A stretch of DNA of 13,747 bases. Source: RGIG7300 sp045649645. Its GTDB lineage: Bacteria; Bacillota; Clostridia; Oscillospirales; CAG-272. The DNA lies in the NCBI GenBank assembly GCA_045649645.1, contig JAZRQH010000014.1, positions 1 through 13,747 of the forward strand, read 5' to 3'. The notes under the pieces were generated by a model, which saw only the letters and a program-made list of their open reading frames with translations, had not been told where the DNA came from and did not search any database. Positions 6,629-13,039 of this stretch are shown in pieces. How positions within the stretch are numbered: the first letter of the stretch is position 1; each line of letters opens with the position of its first letter. The translations under genes and the position numbers were made by a program.

Positions 6629-6654
6629 AGAGACGTCGCTTTTGCGACGGCTCT
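6629..6654 (+). terminator. Hairpin after the HD-domain gene, possible weak terminator
   Basis: AGAG-A-CGTCGC (6629-6639), loop TTTT, GCGACG-G-CTCT (6644-6654) gives ten pairs with one A-G mismatch, starting two bases after the stop codon. No T-tract follows: the first GCGATAT heptamer of the adjoining array begins two bases later. It may be the terminator of the GNAT-HD unit or an extra leading hairpin of the array. Confidence 0.45.
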
Positions 6655-6655
6655 C

Positions 6656-6828
6656 GCGATATAAATCCCTTTCGGGATTTGCGATATTCCCGATGGGAGC
6701 GATATATCCTTCGGATGCGATATGCCCTGCGGGGCGCGGGATTTATATCATATCGCATTTCGCACAGCGAAATATATCGCTTTTATCGAAGATAAAAATA
6801 TCGCATTTGCCAAAGGCAAATATATCGT
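6656..6828. repeat. Nested mini-hairpin array with GCGATAT / ATATCGC spacers
   Basis: Eight heptamers punctuate 173 bases. GCGATAT occurs at 6656-6662, 6681-6687, 6699-6705 and 6717-6723. ATATCGC occurs at 6750-6756, 6774-6780 and 6798-6804, and ATATCGT at 6822-6828. Each interval holds a different short hairpin: 6663-6680 (AAATCCC stem), 6688-6698 (TCCC), 6706-6716 (ATCC), 6724-6735 (GCCC), 6757-6773 (ATTTCGC), 6781-6797 (TTTTATC) and 6805-6821 (ATTTGCC). Arms are perfect and loops are three or four bases. Forward heptamers can pair with reverse ones in nested order, so that side hairpins project at successive four-way junctions. The central segment 6736-6749 is the only part outside the scheme. 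No credible gene fits here. The function and family name are unknown to me. Confidence 0.9.
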
Positions 6829-6903
6829 AAAATTTCAATAATATCTGCAAGGATAACCGAAGATTATTTTGCTAAAATGAAGATACAGAAAGGAGATGAC
6901 TTT

Positions 6904-8100
6904 ATGGAAAACAAAAAATTAATTAAAAAAGCCATCAGTTTCATTCAGGCAAACCCAAAGGAAAATCTGTCCTTGCAAAATATCGCGGACAATGCCGGCT
7001 TCTCCCTTAATTATTTCGATGCTTTATTTCAAAAGCATACAGGTTACAGTCCTGTAGAGTATTCCCGTATTTACAAGCTGACAAGAAGTGCGCTTGCGCT
7101 TCGCAGAACAGAAAAGTCAGTATTGGATATTGCTCTCGATTACGGTTATGCTTCTCCTGAGAGTTTTGCCCGTGCGTTCAAAAATTTCTACAGTATCTCT
7201 CCCAGCGAGTACAGAACAAAGTACAGCAGCAAACCCATCACGTGGCATGATTTATCAGGCAAGATAGCAATCAGTCGGTTCAGAAACAGTGTTCCTGAGT
7301 TGAAGGTAGTAGATATCGATGCGGCATTAGATTATTGCTTCACACATAATCCTATGAAATACGCTGAAGATATTATAAATATGACCGTAGCTCAGGTGGA
7401 GATACTTACGCTCGGAAATACAGATGAGCTTGAGCATTTTCTGTGTGTTTCGGATTATAACCGTGCTGAACCGATAATCGACATTATTTGCGACAACGAA
7501 AAAGATGCCATAGAATACCTTAAGCTTTTGGCAAAGCTTTCCGATTTAAGCTTCACTATTCACAAATCGATTGATTGCGATTGGGAATCTTTTGATGCCG
7601 AAATAGCAAGACTGGGGCTTACCTGCCGTTACGGTTATGACATGATATATCCACATAAGACAATATCTGTCCCCGAATATAAGGGTATGACTGTACGGGA
7701 ACTTTTTGTTGAAGATATGTCTTACATAAACGAGTTCAGACAAAAGGGCGGTTGCGCCGACTGTCATTTAGCTGCTCTCAAGATTCATTTTGAAAATAAA
7801 GGGAATATGGGCATACGCCCCTTCGGTCTCTTTATAGATGAAGAAATGGTATGCCTTGCTATGCCTACTCTCGATAGCATACGTGAACTTAAAAAATACG
7901 ACATAGGAGGTATATTTACTCTAAACACAACCGAAAAAAGCATCGAATTGATATGGAAACATATCATCTCGACCTGTCTTTGTGAGGGCACTATAATTGG
8001 AAATTCCAATGCAAAGGAAACAGATTCTCCTCTTGGTGTTTCAACATGTGAGAGTATTGGGCTTATAAAGGTCGCAAAGAATTGTACATATTCCAAATAA
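6904..8100 (+). CDS. AraC-family transcriptional regulator with GNAT-like C-terminal half
   Basis: This is a probable DNA-binding regulator with 398 residues. The AraC-type double helix-turn-helix is at the N-terminus (about 5-108), with the first HTH near NLSLQNIADNAGFSLNYF (21-38) and the second at SVLDIALDYGYASPESFARAF (72-92), followed by SPSEYR. The remaining 290 residues act as the putative sensor. From about 260, the order MTVRELFVEDM, FGLFIDEEMVCLA, YDIGGIFTL and ESIGLIKVAK looks like a GNAT acetyltransferase fold. However, the CoA-binding R-x-x-G-x-G segment is replaced by TTEKSIEL, suggesting binding without catalysis; this is inference. ATG 6904 is preferred over an upstream in-frame ATG (6877) because AAAGGAG lies eight bases before it. 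The hairpin array lies just upstream and a terminator follows. Target genes are unknown; the neighbouring radical SAM and hydrolase genes are candidates. Confidence 0.83.
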   Translation: MENKKLIKKAISFIQANPKENLSLQNIADNAGFSLNYFDALFQKHTGYSPVEYSRIYKLTRSALALRRTEKSVLDIALDYGYASPESFARAFKNFYSISPSEYRTKYSSKPITWHDLSGKIAISRFRNSVPELKVVDIDAALDYCFTHNPMKYAEDIINMTVAQVEILTLGNTDELEHFLCVSDYNRAEPIIDIICDNEKDAIEYLKLLAKLSDLSFTIHKSIDCDWESFDAEIARLGLTCRYGYDMIYPHKTISVPEYKGMTVRELFVEDMSYINEFRQKGGCADCHLAALKIHFENKGNMGIRPFGLFIDEEMVCLAMPTLDSIRELKKYDIGGIFTLNTTEKSIELIWKHIISTCLCEGTIIGNSNAKETDSPLGVSTCESIGLIKVAKNCTYSK

Positions 8101-8117
8101 AACATATATAACAAGCG

Positions 8118-8144
8118 GCGGCAAGAATAATTCTTGCCGCTTTT
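8118..8144 (+). terminator. Intrinsic terminator of the AraC-family gene
   Basis: GCGGCAAGAA (8118-8127), loop TAA, TTCTTGCCGC (8131-8140) is a perfect ten-pair stem followed by TTTT. It lies between convergent genes. On the minus strand the stem is followed by a T-poor sequence, so it mainly serves the plus-strand gene. Confidence 0.87.
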
Positions 8145-8150
8145 AATTGT

Positions 8151-8984
8151 CTAATATCTCATCTTTGCGTAACCGCAGTGCTTACAGAGCTCTTCGGTTA
8201 TTTTTCTTTTTTCAAAGGAACTTTTTAACGCTTTGGTACGGGGAGAATTTAATATTTCATCAAGATCGGTCTCAAATATATTTCCTAAATTTATAGCACC
8301 CTCCGCATCGAGACAGCAGGGAACAACGGTTCCGTCCGACAGAATTCCTATCTGATCGCGAAGTCCGTAGCAGGAGTGGGTATCACCCGCATACTCTGCC
8401 TCAGGGTCAGGCCAGTCGAACTTTCGTCCCCACTCAAGAAATACCTTGTCACACAGCTTATAGCCTGAATATATCTCCTTCCATTCGTCGGAGAAATACG
8501 AATGCATCTCATCAAGTATCTTTTGGTTAAGAGAATCGGCACCGCCCTCGTTCCAGAGGCGCATTACCGCAATTATGCCCTTGCTTGCTGCCTCACGGCA
8601 GAAATCAAAGCAGCTTTTTAAATAACCGTCTATTGATATACCGATATCGTTGGCCTCATAACAGTGAAGGGATATACTGACCTTGTGGAGTGCCTTGGCA
8701 GAAAGGAGTATATCCTTCTTTTTACTTAAAAGAGTTCCGTTGGTGGTAAGTATCACACGGAAGCCAAGCTCCTGCGCTATATCAAAAAAGTCCTTTAAGT
8801 TCGGATGCAAAAGCGGCTCACCCATAAGATGAAAATAGAGATAATCAGCAAAGCCGCGTAACTGCTTCGCTCCCTTTTCAAACTCGCTTGGGGACAGATA
8901 TTTTATTTCTCTTTTTGTTCCGTGACAGAAAGTACATTTAAGGTTACAGGCGTTGGTTATTTCAAAAAAAGCTTTGTTTGGCAT
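8151..8984 (-). CDS. Radical SAM / SPASM-domain protein
   Basis: This is a putative iron-sulfur enzyme that cleaves S-adenosylmethionine to start radical chemistry, with 277 residues. The SAM cluster motif is C13-x3-C17-x2-C20 (NACNLKCTFC), followed by the GEP motif (55-57) and TTNGTLL (80-86) typical of this fold. The C-terminal SPASM-like segment carries further cysteines: C205, C223-C224 (GTVVPCC), C267 and C270 (CKHC), expected to hold an auxiliary cluster. Relatives act on peptides, for example as maturases, or as anaerobic sulfatase maturases. No precursor peptide gene is seen in the 56-base gap to its divergent neighbour, so the substrate is unknown. The ATG at 8984 is chosen because GGAG lies six bases before it; an in-frame TTG at 8996 overlaps that site. 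Confidence 0.88.
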   Translation of the reverse strand: MPNKAFFEITNACNLKCTFCHGTKREIKYLSPSEFEKGAKQLRGFADYLYFHLMGEPLLHPNLKDFFDIAQELGFRVILTTNGTLLSKKKDILLSAKALHKVSISLHCYEANDIGISIDGYLKSCFDFCREAASKGIIAVMRLWNEGGADSLNQKILDEMHSYFSDEWKEIYSGYKLCDKVFLEWGRKFDWPDPEAEYAGDTHSCYGLRDQIGILSDGTVVPCCLDAEGAINLGNIFETDLDEILNSPRTKALKSSFEKRKITEELCKHCGYAKMRY

Positions 8985-9002
8985 AATTTTCTCCAAGGTT
9001 TT

Positions 9003-9008
9003 GATAAT
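9003..9008 (+). promoter_or_regulatory. Possible -10 box for the choloylglycine hydrolase gene
   Basis: GATAAT at 9003-9008, with TTGGCA at 8978-8983 as a possible -35 box. The 19-base spacer is longer than ideal and the -35 would lie within the start of the radical SAM gene. It overlaps the opposing promoter. No better plus-strand candidate was found. Confidence 0.3.
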
Positions 9009-9010
9009 TA

Positions 9011-9039
9011 ATTTTACACCTTTCGGAGAATAATATCAA
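9011..9039 (-). promoter_or_regulatory. Promoter of the radical SAM gene
   Basis: On the minus strand TTGATA (-35, 9034-9039) and TAAAAT (-10, 9011-9016) are separated by 17 bases. The -35 box ends only two bases before the start codon of the divergent hydrolase gene, so transcription of the two genes should interfere or be jointly controlled. Confidence 0.7.
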
Positions 9040-9040
9040 T

Positions 9041-9865
9041 ATGTGTACTGCAATAAAATATGAAAATTATTTCGGACGGAATCTTGATCTTTGGTGTCAT
9101 TATGATACCGAAGTCATAAAAACACCCGAAAACAAGCTTAGTAACCGTTACCCCATCCTCGGCACGGCAACCGTCATAAACGGTTATCCCCTATATTTTG
9201 ATGCAATGAACGACAGAGGTCTTGCCATGGCGGGACTTAACTTCCCCGGGAATGCGGTTTATTTTCCTCTTGATAAATCCAAAAAGAATCTTGCACCCTA
9301 TGAGCTTATTCCGTATATTATCGGCAATTTTACAAGTATAGAAGAGGTTGCAGAGGAGCTAAAAGGTGTAAATATCCTTGACCGACCGTTTTCCGAAGAT
9401 CTCCCCTTATCCCCACTTCATTGGATGATCTCGGATAAAAATAACTCAATTGTCCTCGAAAGCACCGAAAAAGGGCTGAAAATATACCCAAATCCCCACC
9501 ATGTGCTCACAAACAACCCACCTTTTGATATCCAAAGCTTCAATATCAGGAATTATAATAACCTCTCTACTCACGGTAGAGAGGAAGATTATAGCCTCGG
9601 TATGGGTGCCTTGGGCTTGCCGGGAGATCTGTCCTCTATGTCAAGGTTTGTTCGCGCCGCCTTTCATACTAAAAATTCACCTAAGGGACTTTGCGCAAAT
9701 CAGCTTTTTCATCTTCTGTATTCGGTAGCAATGCCCAAGGGGTCTGTTATTACTCCCGACGGCAGTGAGGAATACACTCAATACAGTTGCTGCTGTGACC
9801 TTGAGAACGGTAAATACTATTACACCGAATATGATAATCTTAACGTCAGAAGCATAGAATTTTAA
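9041..9865 (+). CDS. Choloylglycine hydrolase family protein (bile salt hydrolase / penicillin V acylase type)
   Basis: This is an N-terminal-nucleophile amidase that hydrolyses linear amide bonds; known members deconjugate bile salts or cleave penicillin V. The nucleophile C2 follows the initiator Met, as the family requires. The other active-site residues of characterised bile salt hydrolases line up: R13 and D16 (FGRNLD), N67 (AGLNFP), N158 (LTNNPP) and R202 (SMSRFVR). It has 274 residues, shorter than the usual 315-330: about five residues are missing before FGRN, and residues are also lost near 176-186, between NYNNLS and GMGALGLPGD. Both are surface-loop regions of known structures. There is no signal peptide, so it should act in the cytoplasm. 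GGAG lies 12 bases upstream, a rather long spacing. Bile salt activity is plausible for a gut organism but not shown by sequence. Confidence 0.9.
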   Translation: MCTAIKYENYFGRNLDLWCHYDTEVIKTPENKLSNRYPILGTATVINGYPLYFDAMNDRGLAMAGLNFPGNAVYFPLDKSKKNLAPYELIPYIIGNFTSIEEVAEELKGVNILDRPFSEDLPLSPLHWMISDKNNSIVLESTEKGLKIYPNPHHVLTNNPPFDIQSFNIRNYNNLSTHGREEDYSLGMGALGLPGDLSSMSRFVRAAFHTKNSPKGLCANQLFHLLYSVAMPKGSVITPDGSEEYTQYSCCCDLENGKYYYTEYDNLNVRSIEF

Positions 9866-9894
9866 TGACCGAGCATATCGGTCATTATTTTTTT
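9864..9894 (+). terminator. Intrinsic terminator of the choloylglycine hydrolase gene
   Basis: AATGACCGA (9864-9872), loop GCATA, TCGGTCATT (9878-9886), then a tail of eight T broken only by one leading A-T step. The left arm begins inside the TAA stop codon. Confidence 0.9.
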
Positions 9895-9905
9895 GCAGTA
9901 AATTG

Positions 9906-9934
9906 TTGAAAAAACAAGGCTTTTGTGGTATAAT
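9906..9934 (+). promoter_or_regulatory. Promoter of the acyltransferase-transporter-peroxiredoxin operon
   Basis: TTGAAA (9906-9911), a 17-base spacer and a perfect TATAAT (9929-9934) with an extended -10 TG at 9926-9927. The first gene starts 35 bases downstream. Confidence 0.85.
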
Positions 9935-9969
9935 AAATTAATAGATTTTTATCTTCTACGGAGGAAGGT

Positions 9970-11199
9970 ATGGATACTAAAGAAAAGGTACCCGCAGCGG
10001 CACCGAAAAAAACCGAAAAAAAGCCTCAGAAGCCCTGGGTGAGACCGCGACATCTTGCGGTTCGTAACATTGCATTTGTTCTGCTTGCCCCCTATACTAT
10101 CTGGCGCTACGGTATCAAGATTGAAAAATTCAAGGAAAAAGAGGACAGACCCTACTTTGTTCTTTGCAATCATACGACCCCCTTCGATCAGTTCTTTTTG
10201 GGTATATCCATCCCGGGACGTATATATTACGTAGCTACAGAGGATATCTTTTCTAACGGATTTGTTTCCTCGCTTATACGCTACCTTATCGCGCCTATTC
10301 CGATAAAGAAGCAGGCAGCCGATATAACGGCCATCCGTAACTGTATGAAGGTGGCAAAGGAGGGTGGCAGTATTGCCATTGCTCCCGAGGGCAACCGTAC
10401 GTACAGCGGAAAGACCGAGTATATGAGCCCGGTTATCGCATCCCTTGCCCGCAGACTTAAGATGCCTATAGCTCTCTACCGTATAGAGGGAGGCTACGGC
10501 GTTCAGCCCCGCTGGAGCAACGTTGTCCGCCGCGGTAAAATGCGCGCTTACGTTTCCAAGGTCATTCAGCCCGAGGAATATGCAGCTATGACCGACGACG
10601 AGCTCTTTGAGATCATCGAAAAGGAGCTCTACGTCAACGAGACCGAAGGAATCTTCAAGCACAAAAAGCGTGCCGAATATCTTGAGCGTGCTATATACTA
10701 CTGTCCCGACTGCGGCTTTGCCAAGTTTGAAAGTAAGGGACATAGGGCTTGGTGTAAGTCCTGTGGTAAGGAGATAACCTACGGCGAGGATATGACCCTC
10801 ACAGGCGTTCCCTATAAATTTATGTCCGAGTGGTATGACGCACAGAAGGCTTACGTAAATTCTACCGACACCCGTCTGCATACCGAAAAGCCCATATTCA
10901 CCGACAAAGCCATGATCTCCGAGGTCATCATAAACAAGCGTAAGCAGAAGCTTCGCAAGGATGCAGGTGTTGAGCTTTACGGTGACCGCATCGTTATCGA
11001 CGGAGACTGGGTATTGCCCTTTGATGAGGTGACAGCGGCAGCGGTGCTTGGCAAAAACAAGCTTAATATCTACCACGACAAGCACGTATATCAGTTTAAG
11101 GGTGACAAGAGATTTAACGCACTTAAGTACGTTAATATCTGTTACAGACATAAAAACATCTTAAAAGGAGACGAAAATGGAGAATTTCTGGGATTATAG
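9970..11199 (+). CDS. PlsC-type 1-acylglycerol-3-phosphate acyltransferase with C-terminal zinc ribbon
   Basis: This is a putative phospholipid-synthesis enzyme that moves an acyl chain onto a lysophospholipid at the membrane. It has 409 residues, much longer than minimal PlsC (about 240). A Lys/Pro-rich N-terminus precedes a hydrophobic segment (about 31-45). The catalytic H-x4-D is H68-TTPF-D73 after LCN, and the phosphate-binding motif is PEGNRT (139-144). The catalytic domain ends near 225. A zinc ribbon follows: C245-x2-C248 and C262-x2-C265 (YCPDCGF ... WCKSCGK). The last 85 residues are predicted beta-rich, with GDRIVIDGDWVLPFDEV. GGAGGAAGG lies directly before the start. Its 3' end overlaps the next gene by 23 bases. 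The role of the added modules is unknown. Confidence 0.85.
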   Translation: MDTKEKVPAAAPKKTEKKPQKPWVRPRHLAVRNIAFVLLAPYTIWRYGIKIEKFKEKEDRPYFVLCNHTTPFDQFFLGISIPGRIYYVATEDIFSNGFVSSLIRYLIAPIPIKKQAADITAIRNCMKVAKEGGSIAIAPEGNRTYSGKTEYMSPVIASLARRLKMPIALYRIEGGYGVQPRWSNVVRRGKMRAYVSKVIQPEEYAAMTDDELFEIIEKELYVNETEGIFKHKKRAEYLERAIYYCPDCGFAKFESKGHRAWCKSCGKEITYGEDMTLTGVPYKFMSEWYDAQKAYVNSTDTRLHTEKPIFTDKAMISEVIINKRKQKLRKDAGVELYGDRIVIDGDWVLPFDEVTAAAVLGKNKLNIYHDKHVYQFKGDKRFNALKYVNICYRHKNILKGDENGEFLGL

Positions 11200-12556
11200 T
11201 GCATGGGGCGCGTTCAGCCTTGTAGCGGTATTACTTATCGCTTTGCTCCTTGCAAACGTAATAAAAAGAGTTATCAAGCCTCTTCGCGCTTCGCTTATAC
11301 CTACCTCGGTTCTCGGCGGCGGTATACTTCTGGTCTTAGCAGGTCTGTACCGACTGGCAACAGGGGACGTGTTCTTTGATACTGCTTTCTTCGGCGGCAA
11401 TGGAACAGCTAACCTGGAGCTTATCACATATCATACTCTTGCGCTTGGATTTATTGCTTCTACCTTCAAGTCCGGCAAGGATAAAATGAGTAAAAAGCGT
11501 AGCATTGAGATATTCAATACCGGCGTTACCACCGTTTCTACATACCTTCTGCAGGGTACTGTTGGTCTGGCTATATCTATTATTGCGGCACTTATCGTTC
11601 CAAAATTCTTTTCTTCTGCGGGTATGCTTCTTCCCTTCGGCTACGGTCAGGGTACCGGTCAGGCAATGAACTACGGTAACATCTACGAGACCGACTGGGG
11701 ATTTGGCGGAGGTAAGAGCTTTGGTCTTGCTATTGCGGCTCTGGGCTTTTTGTCTGCCAGCATAGGCGGTGTTATCCATCTTATGATATTAAAGAGACGC
11801 GGCAAGGTCTACGCCGCTGCCAAAGATAAGGTTCTCCGCGATTCTGACATTGAGACTGAAAACGAGATCCCAATGCAGGAGAGCGTTGACAAGCTGACCG
11901 TTCAGGTAGCCCTTGTTGCAGTAGCTTATCTTGTTGCATACCTTATTATGTTCTTCCTCGGCAAGGCGCTCCCCGGTATGCGTTCGGTTATCTACGGCTT
12001 CAACTTCCTTTTAGGCGTTCTTGCAACCGTACTGGTCAAGTTTTTCCTTAAGCTTTTCAGAAAATCGGGTATGAACACACGTGATTACGTAAACGATTTC
12101 CTTATGACCCGTGTCAGCAACTTCTTCTTTGATATAATGGTGGTTGCAGGTATCGCGGCAATTCGTTTGAGTATACTCAAGGATTACTGGGGTATCATAC
12201 TCATTATGGGTGTGGCAGGTCTCGTTGTTACCTATATCTACAACCGTATCGTGGCAAAGAGCCTCTTTAGCGAATACGCAGAGGAGCAGTTCCTTGCAAT
12301 GTACGGTATGCTTACAGGTACGGCTTCCACAGGCGTCATACTGCTTCGTGAGATAGACGGAGAGTTCAAGACTCCCGCGTCGGATAACCTTGTTTATCAG
12401 AACTTCCCCGCTATCGTATTCGGCTTCCCCCTTATGTTCCTTGCCACCTTCTGCCCCAAGGCCCCCGTGCTTACAACGGTAATCCTTGCCATCGCATTTG
12501 TGGTTATGAACGTTATACTCTTCAGATCAAAGATATTTAAGAGGAGAAAGAAATAA
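11177..12556 (+). CDS. GltS-family sodium:glutamate symporter-like membrane protein
   Basis: This is a multi-spanning inner-membrane transporter with 459 residues and about 11 hydrophobic helices. Two inverted-repeat halves are visible: the first carries the Gly-rich re-entrant signature GYGQGTGQA (155-163), the second the matching GMLTGTASTGVILLRE (377-392). TYHTLALGFIASTF (84-97) and PAIVFGFPLM (411-420) also fit the family. A charged cytoplasmic linker (about 206-240, with ETENEIPMQES) separates the halves. GltS imports glutamate with sodium, but this Firmicutes branch is divergent, so glutamate as substrate is not assured. AAAGGAG lies before ATG 11177, within the end of the acyltransferase gene, which suggests translational coupling. 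Its stop overlaps the next start in TAATG. Confidence 0.82.
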   Translation: MENFWDYSAWGAFSLVAVLLIALLLANVIKRVIKPLRASLIPTSVLGGGILLVLAGLYRLATGDVFFDTAFFGGNGTANLELITYHTLALGFIASTFKSGKDKMSKKRSIEIFNTGVTTVSTYLLQGTVGLAISIIAALIVPKFFSSAGMLLPFGYGQGTGQAMNYGNIYETDWGFGGGKSFGLAIAALGFLSASIGGVIHLMILKRRGKVYAAAKDKVLRDSDIETENEIPMQESVDKLTVQVALVAVAYLVAYLIMFFLGKALPGMRSVIYGFNFLLGVLATVLVKFFLKLFRKSGMNTRDYVNDFLMTRVSNFFFDIMVVAGIAAIRLSILKDYWGIILIMGVAGLVVTYIYNRIVAKSLFSEYAEEQFLAMYGMLTGTASTGVILLREIDGEFKTPASDNLVYQNFPAIVFGFPLMFLATFCPKAPVLTTVILAIAFVVMNVILFRSKIFKRRKK

Positions 12557-13008
12557 TGCTTACAGTAGGACAAAAGGCTCCTGATTTTACACTTAACGAT
12601 AAGGACGGCAACCCCGTTACTCTGTCGGGCTTTGCAGGCAAAAAGGTAGTTCTCTACTTCTATCCCCGAGACAACACTCCCGGCTGTACCCGTCAGGCCT
12701 GCGCCTTTGCCGCAGCTTATGATGCTTTTAAGGAAAAGAACGTTGAGGTTATCGGTATCAGTAAGGATTCTGTTGCTTCCCATGTTAAGTTCGCAGAGAA
12801 ATATAATCTTCCCTTTATCCTCATCTCCGATCCCGACCGTGTGGCTATAGAGGCTTACGGCGTATGGCAGGAAAAGAAGATGTGCGGTAAGGTGTCTATG
12901 GGCGTGGTACGTACCACATTTATTATTGACGAAAACGGCAATATCGAAAAGATAATGCCCAAGGTCAAGCCCGATACCAACGCACAGGAAATTTTAGCAG
13001 AAATATAA
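12556..13008 (+). CDS. bcp: Thioredoxin-dependent thiol peroxidase (Bcp/PrxQ peroxiredoxin)
   Basis: This cytoplasmic enzyme reduces hydrogen peroxide and organic hydroperoxides at the expense of thioredoxin. It has 150 residues, the usual length. The peroxidatic cysteine is C44 in YPRDNTPGCT (36-45) and the PrxQ-type resolving cysteine is C49 five residues on; T41 and R116 (in VVRTTFIID) complete the usual active site. The N-terminus, GQKAPDFTLNDKDGNPVTLS, is classical. Its ATG overlaps the transporter stop by one base (TAATG), with GAGGAG upstream, so it is translationally coupled as the last gene of the operon. An oxygen-defence role suits an anaerobe. Confidence 0.95.
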   Translation: MLTVGQKAPDFTLNDKDGNPVTLSGFAGKKVVLYFYPRDNTPGCTRQACAFAAAYDAFKEKNVEVIGISKDSVASHVKFAEKYNLPFILISDPDRVAIEAYGVWQEKKMCGKVSMGVVRTTFIIDENGNIEKIMPKVKPDTNAQEILAEI

Positions 13009-13011
13009 AAC

Positions 13012-13039
13012 AAAAAGTCGGCTTTTGGGCCGACTTTTT
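13012..13039. terminator. Bidirectional terminator between bcp and the convergent phosphatase gene
   Basis: AAAAAGTCGGC (13012-13022), loop TTTTGG, GCCGACTTTTT (13029-13039) is a perfect 11-pair stem with a T-run at the end on both strands. It fits both the plus-strand operon and the minus-strand gene whose stop codon abuts it. Confidence 0.9.

Noticed and set aside
6656..6828. CRISPR array
   Set aside because: Repeats are only seven bases, invert at the centre, and intervals are 11-26 bases and themselves palindromic; no cas genes are near.
6642..6830. A 62-codon open frame running through the hairpin array
   Set aside because: It consists of translated palindromes and GCGATAT repeats, and has no convincing ribosome binding site.
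6850..6878. Promoter for the AraC-family gene using TAAAAT at 6873-6878
   Set aside because: No acceptable -35 box lies 16-18 bases upstream, so it was not listed; the gene may be read from the GNAT-HD transcript through the hairpin array.
9949..11151. Long open frame of about 400 codons on the minus strand, antisense to the acyltransferase gene
   Set aside because: It mirrors the codon pattern of the plus-strand gene, has no recognisable motif, and the plus-strand gene has a consensus promoter, ribosome binding site and catalytic motifs.
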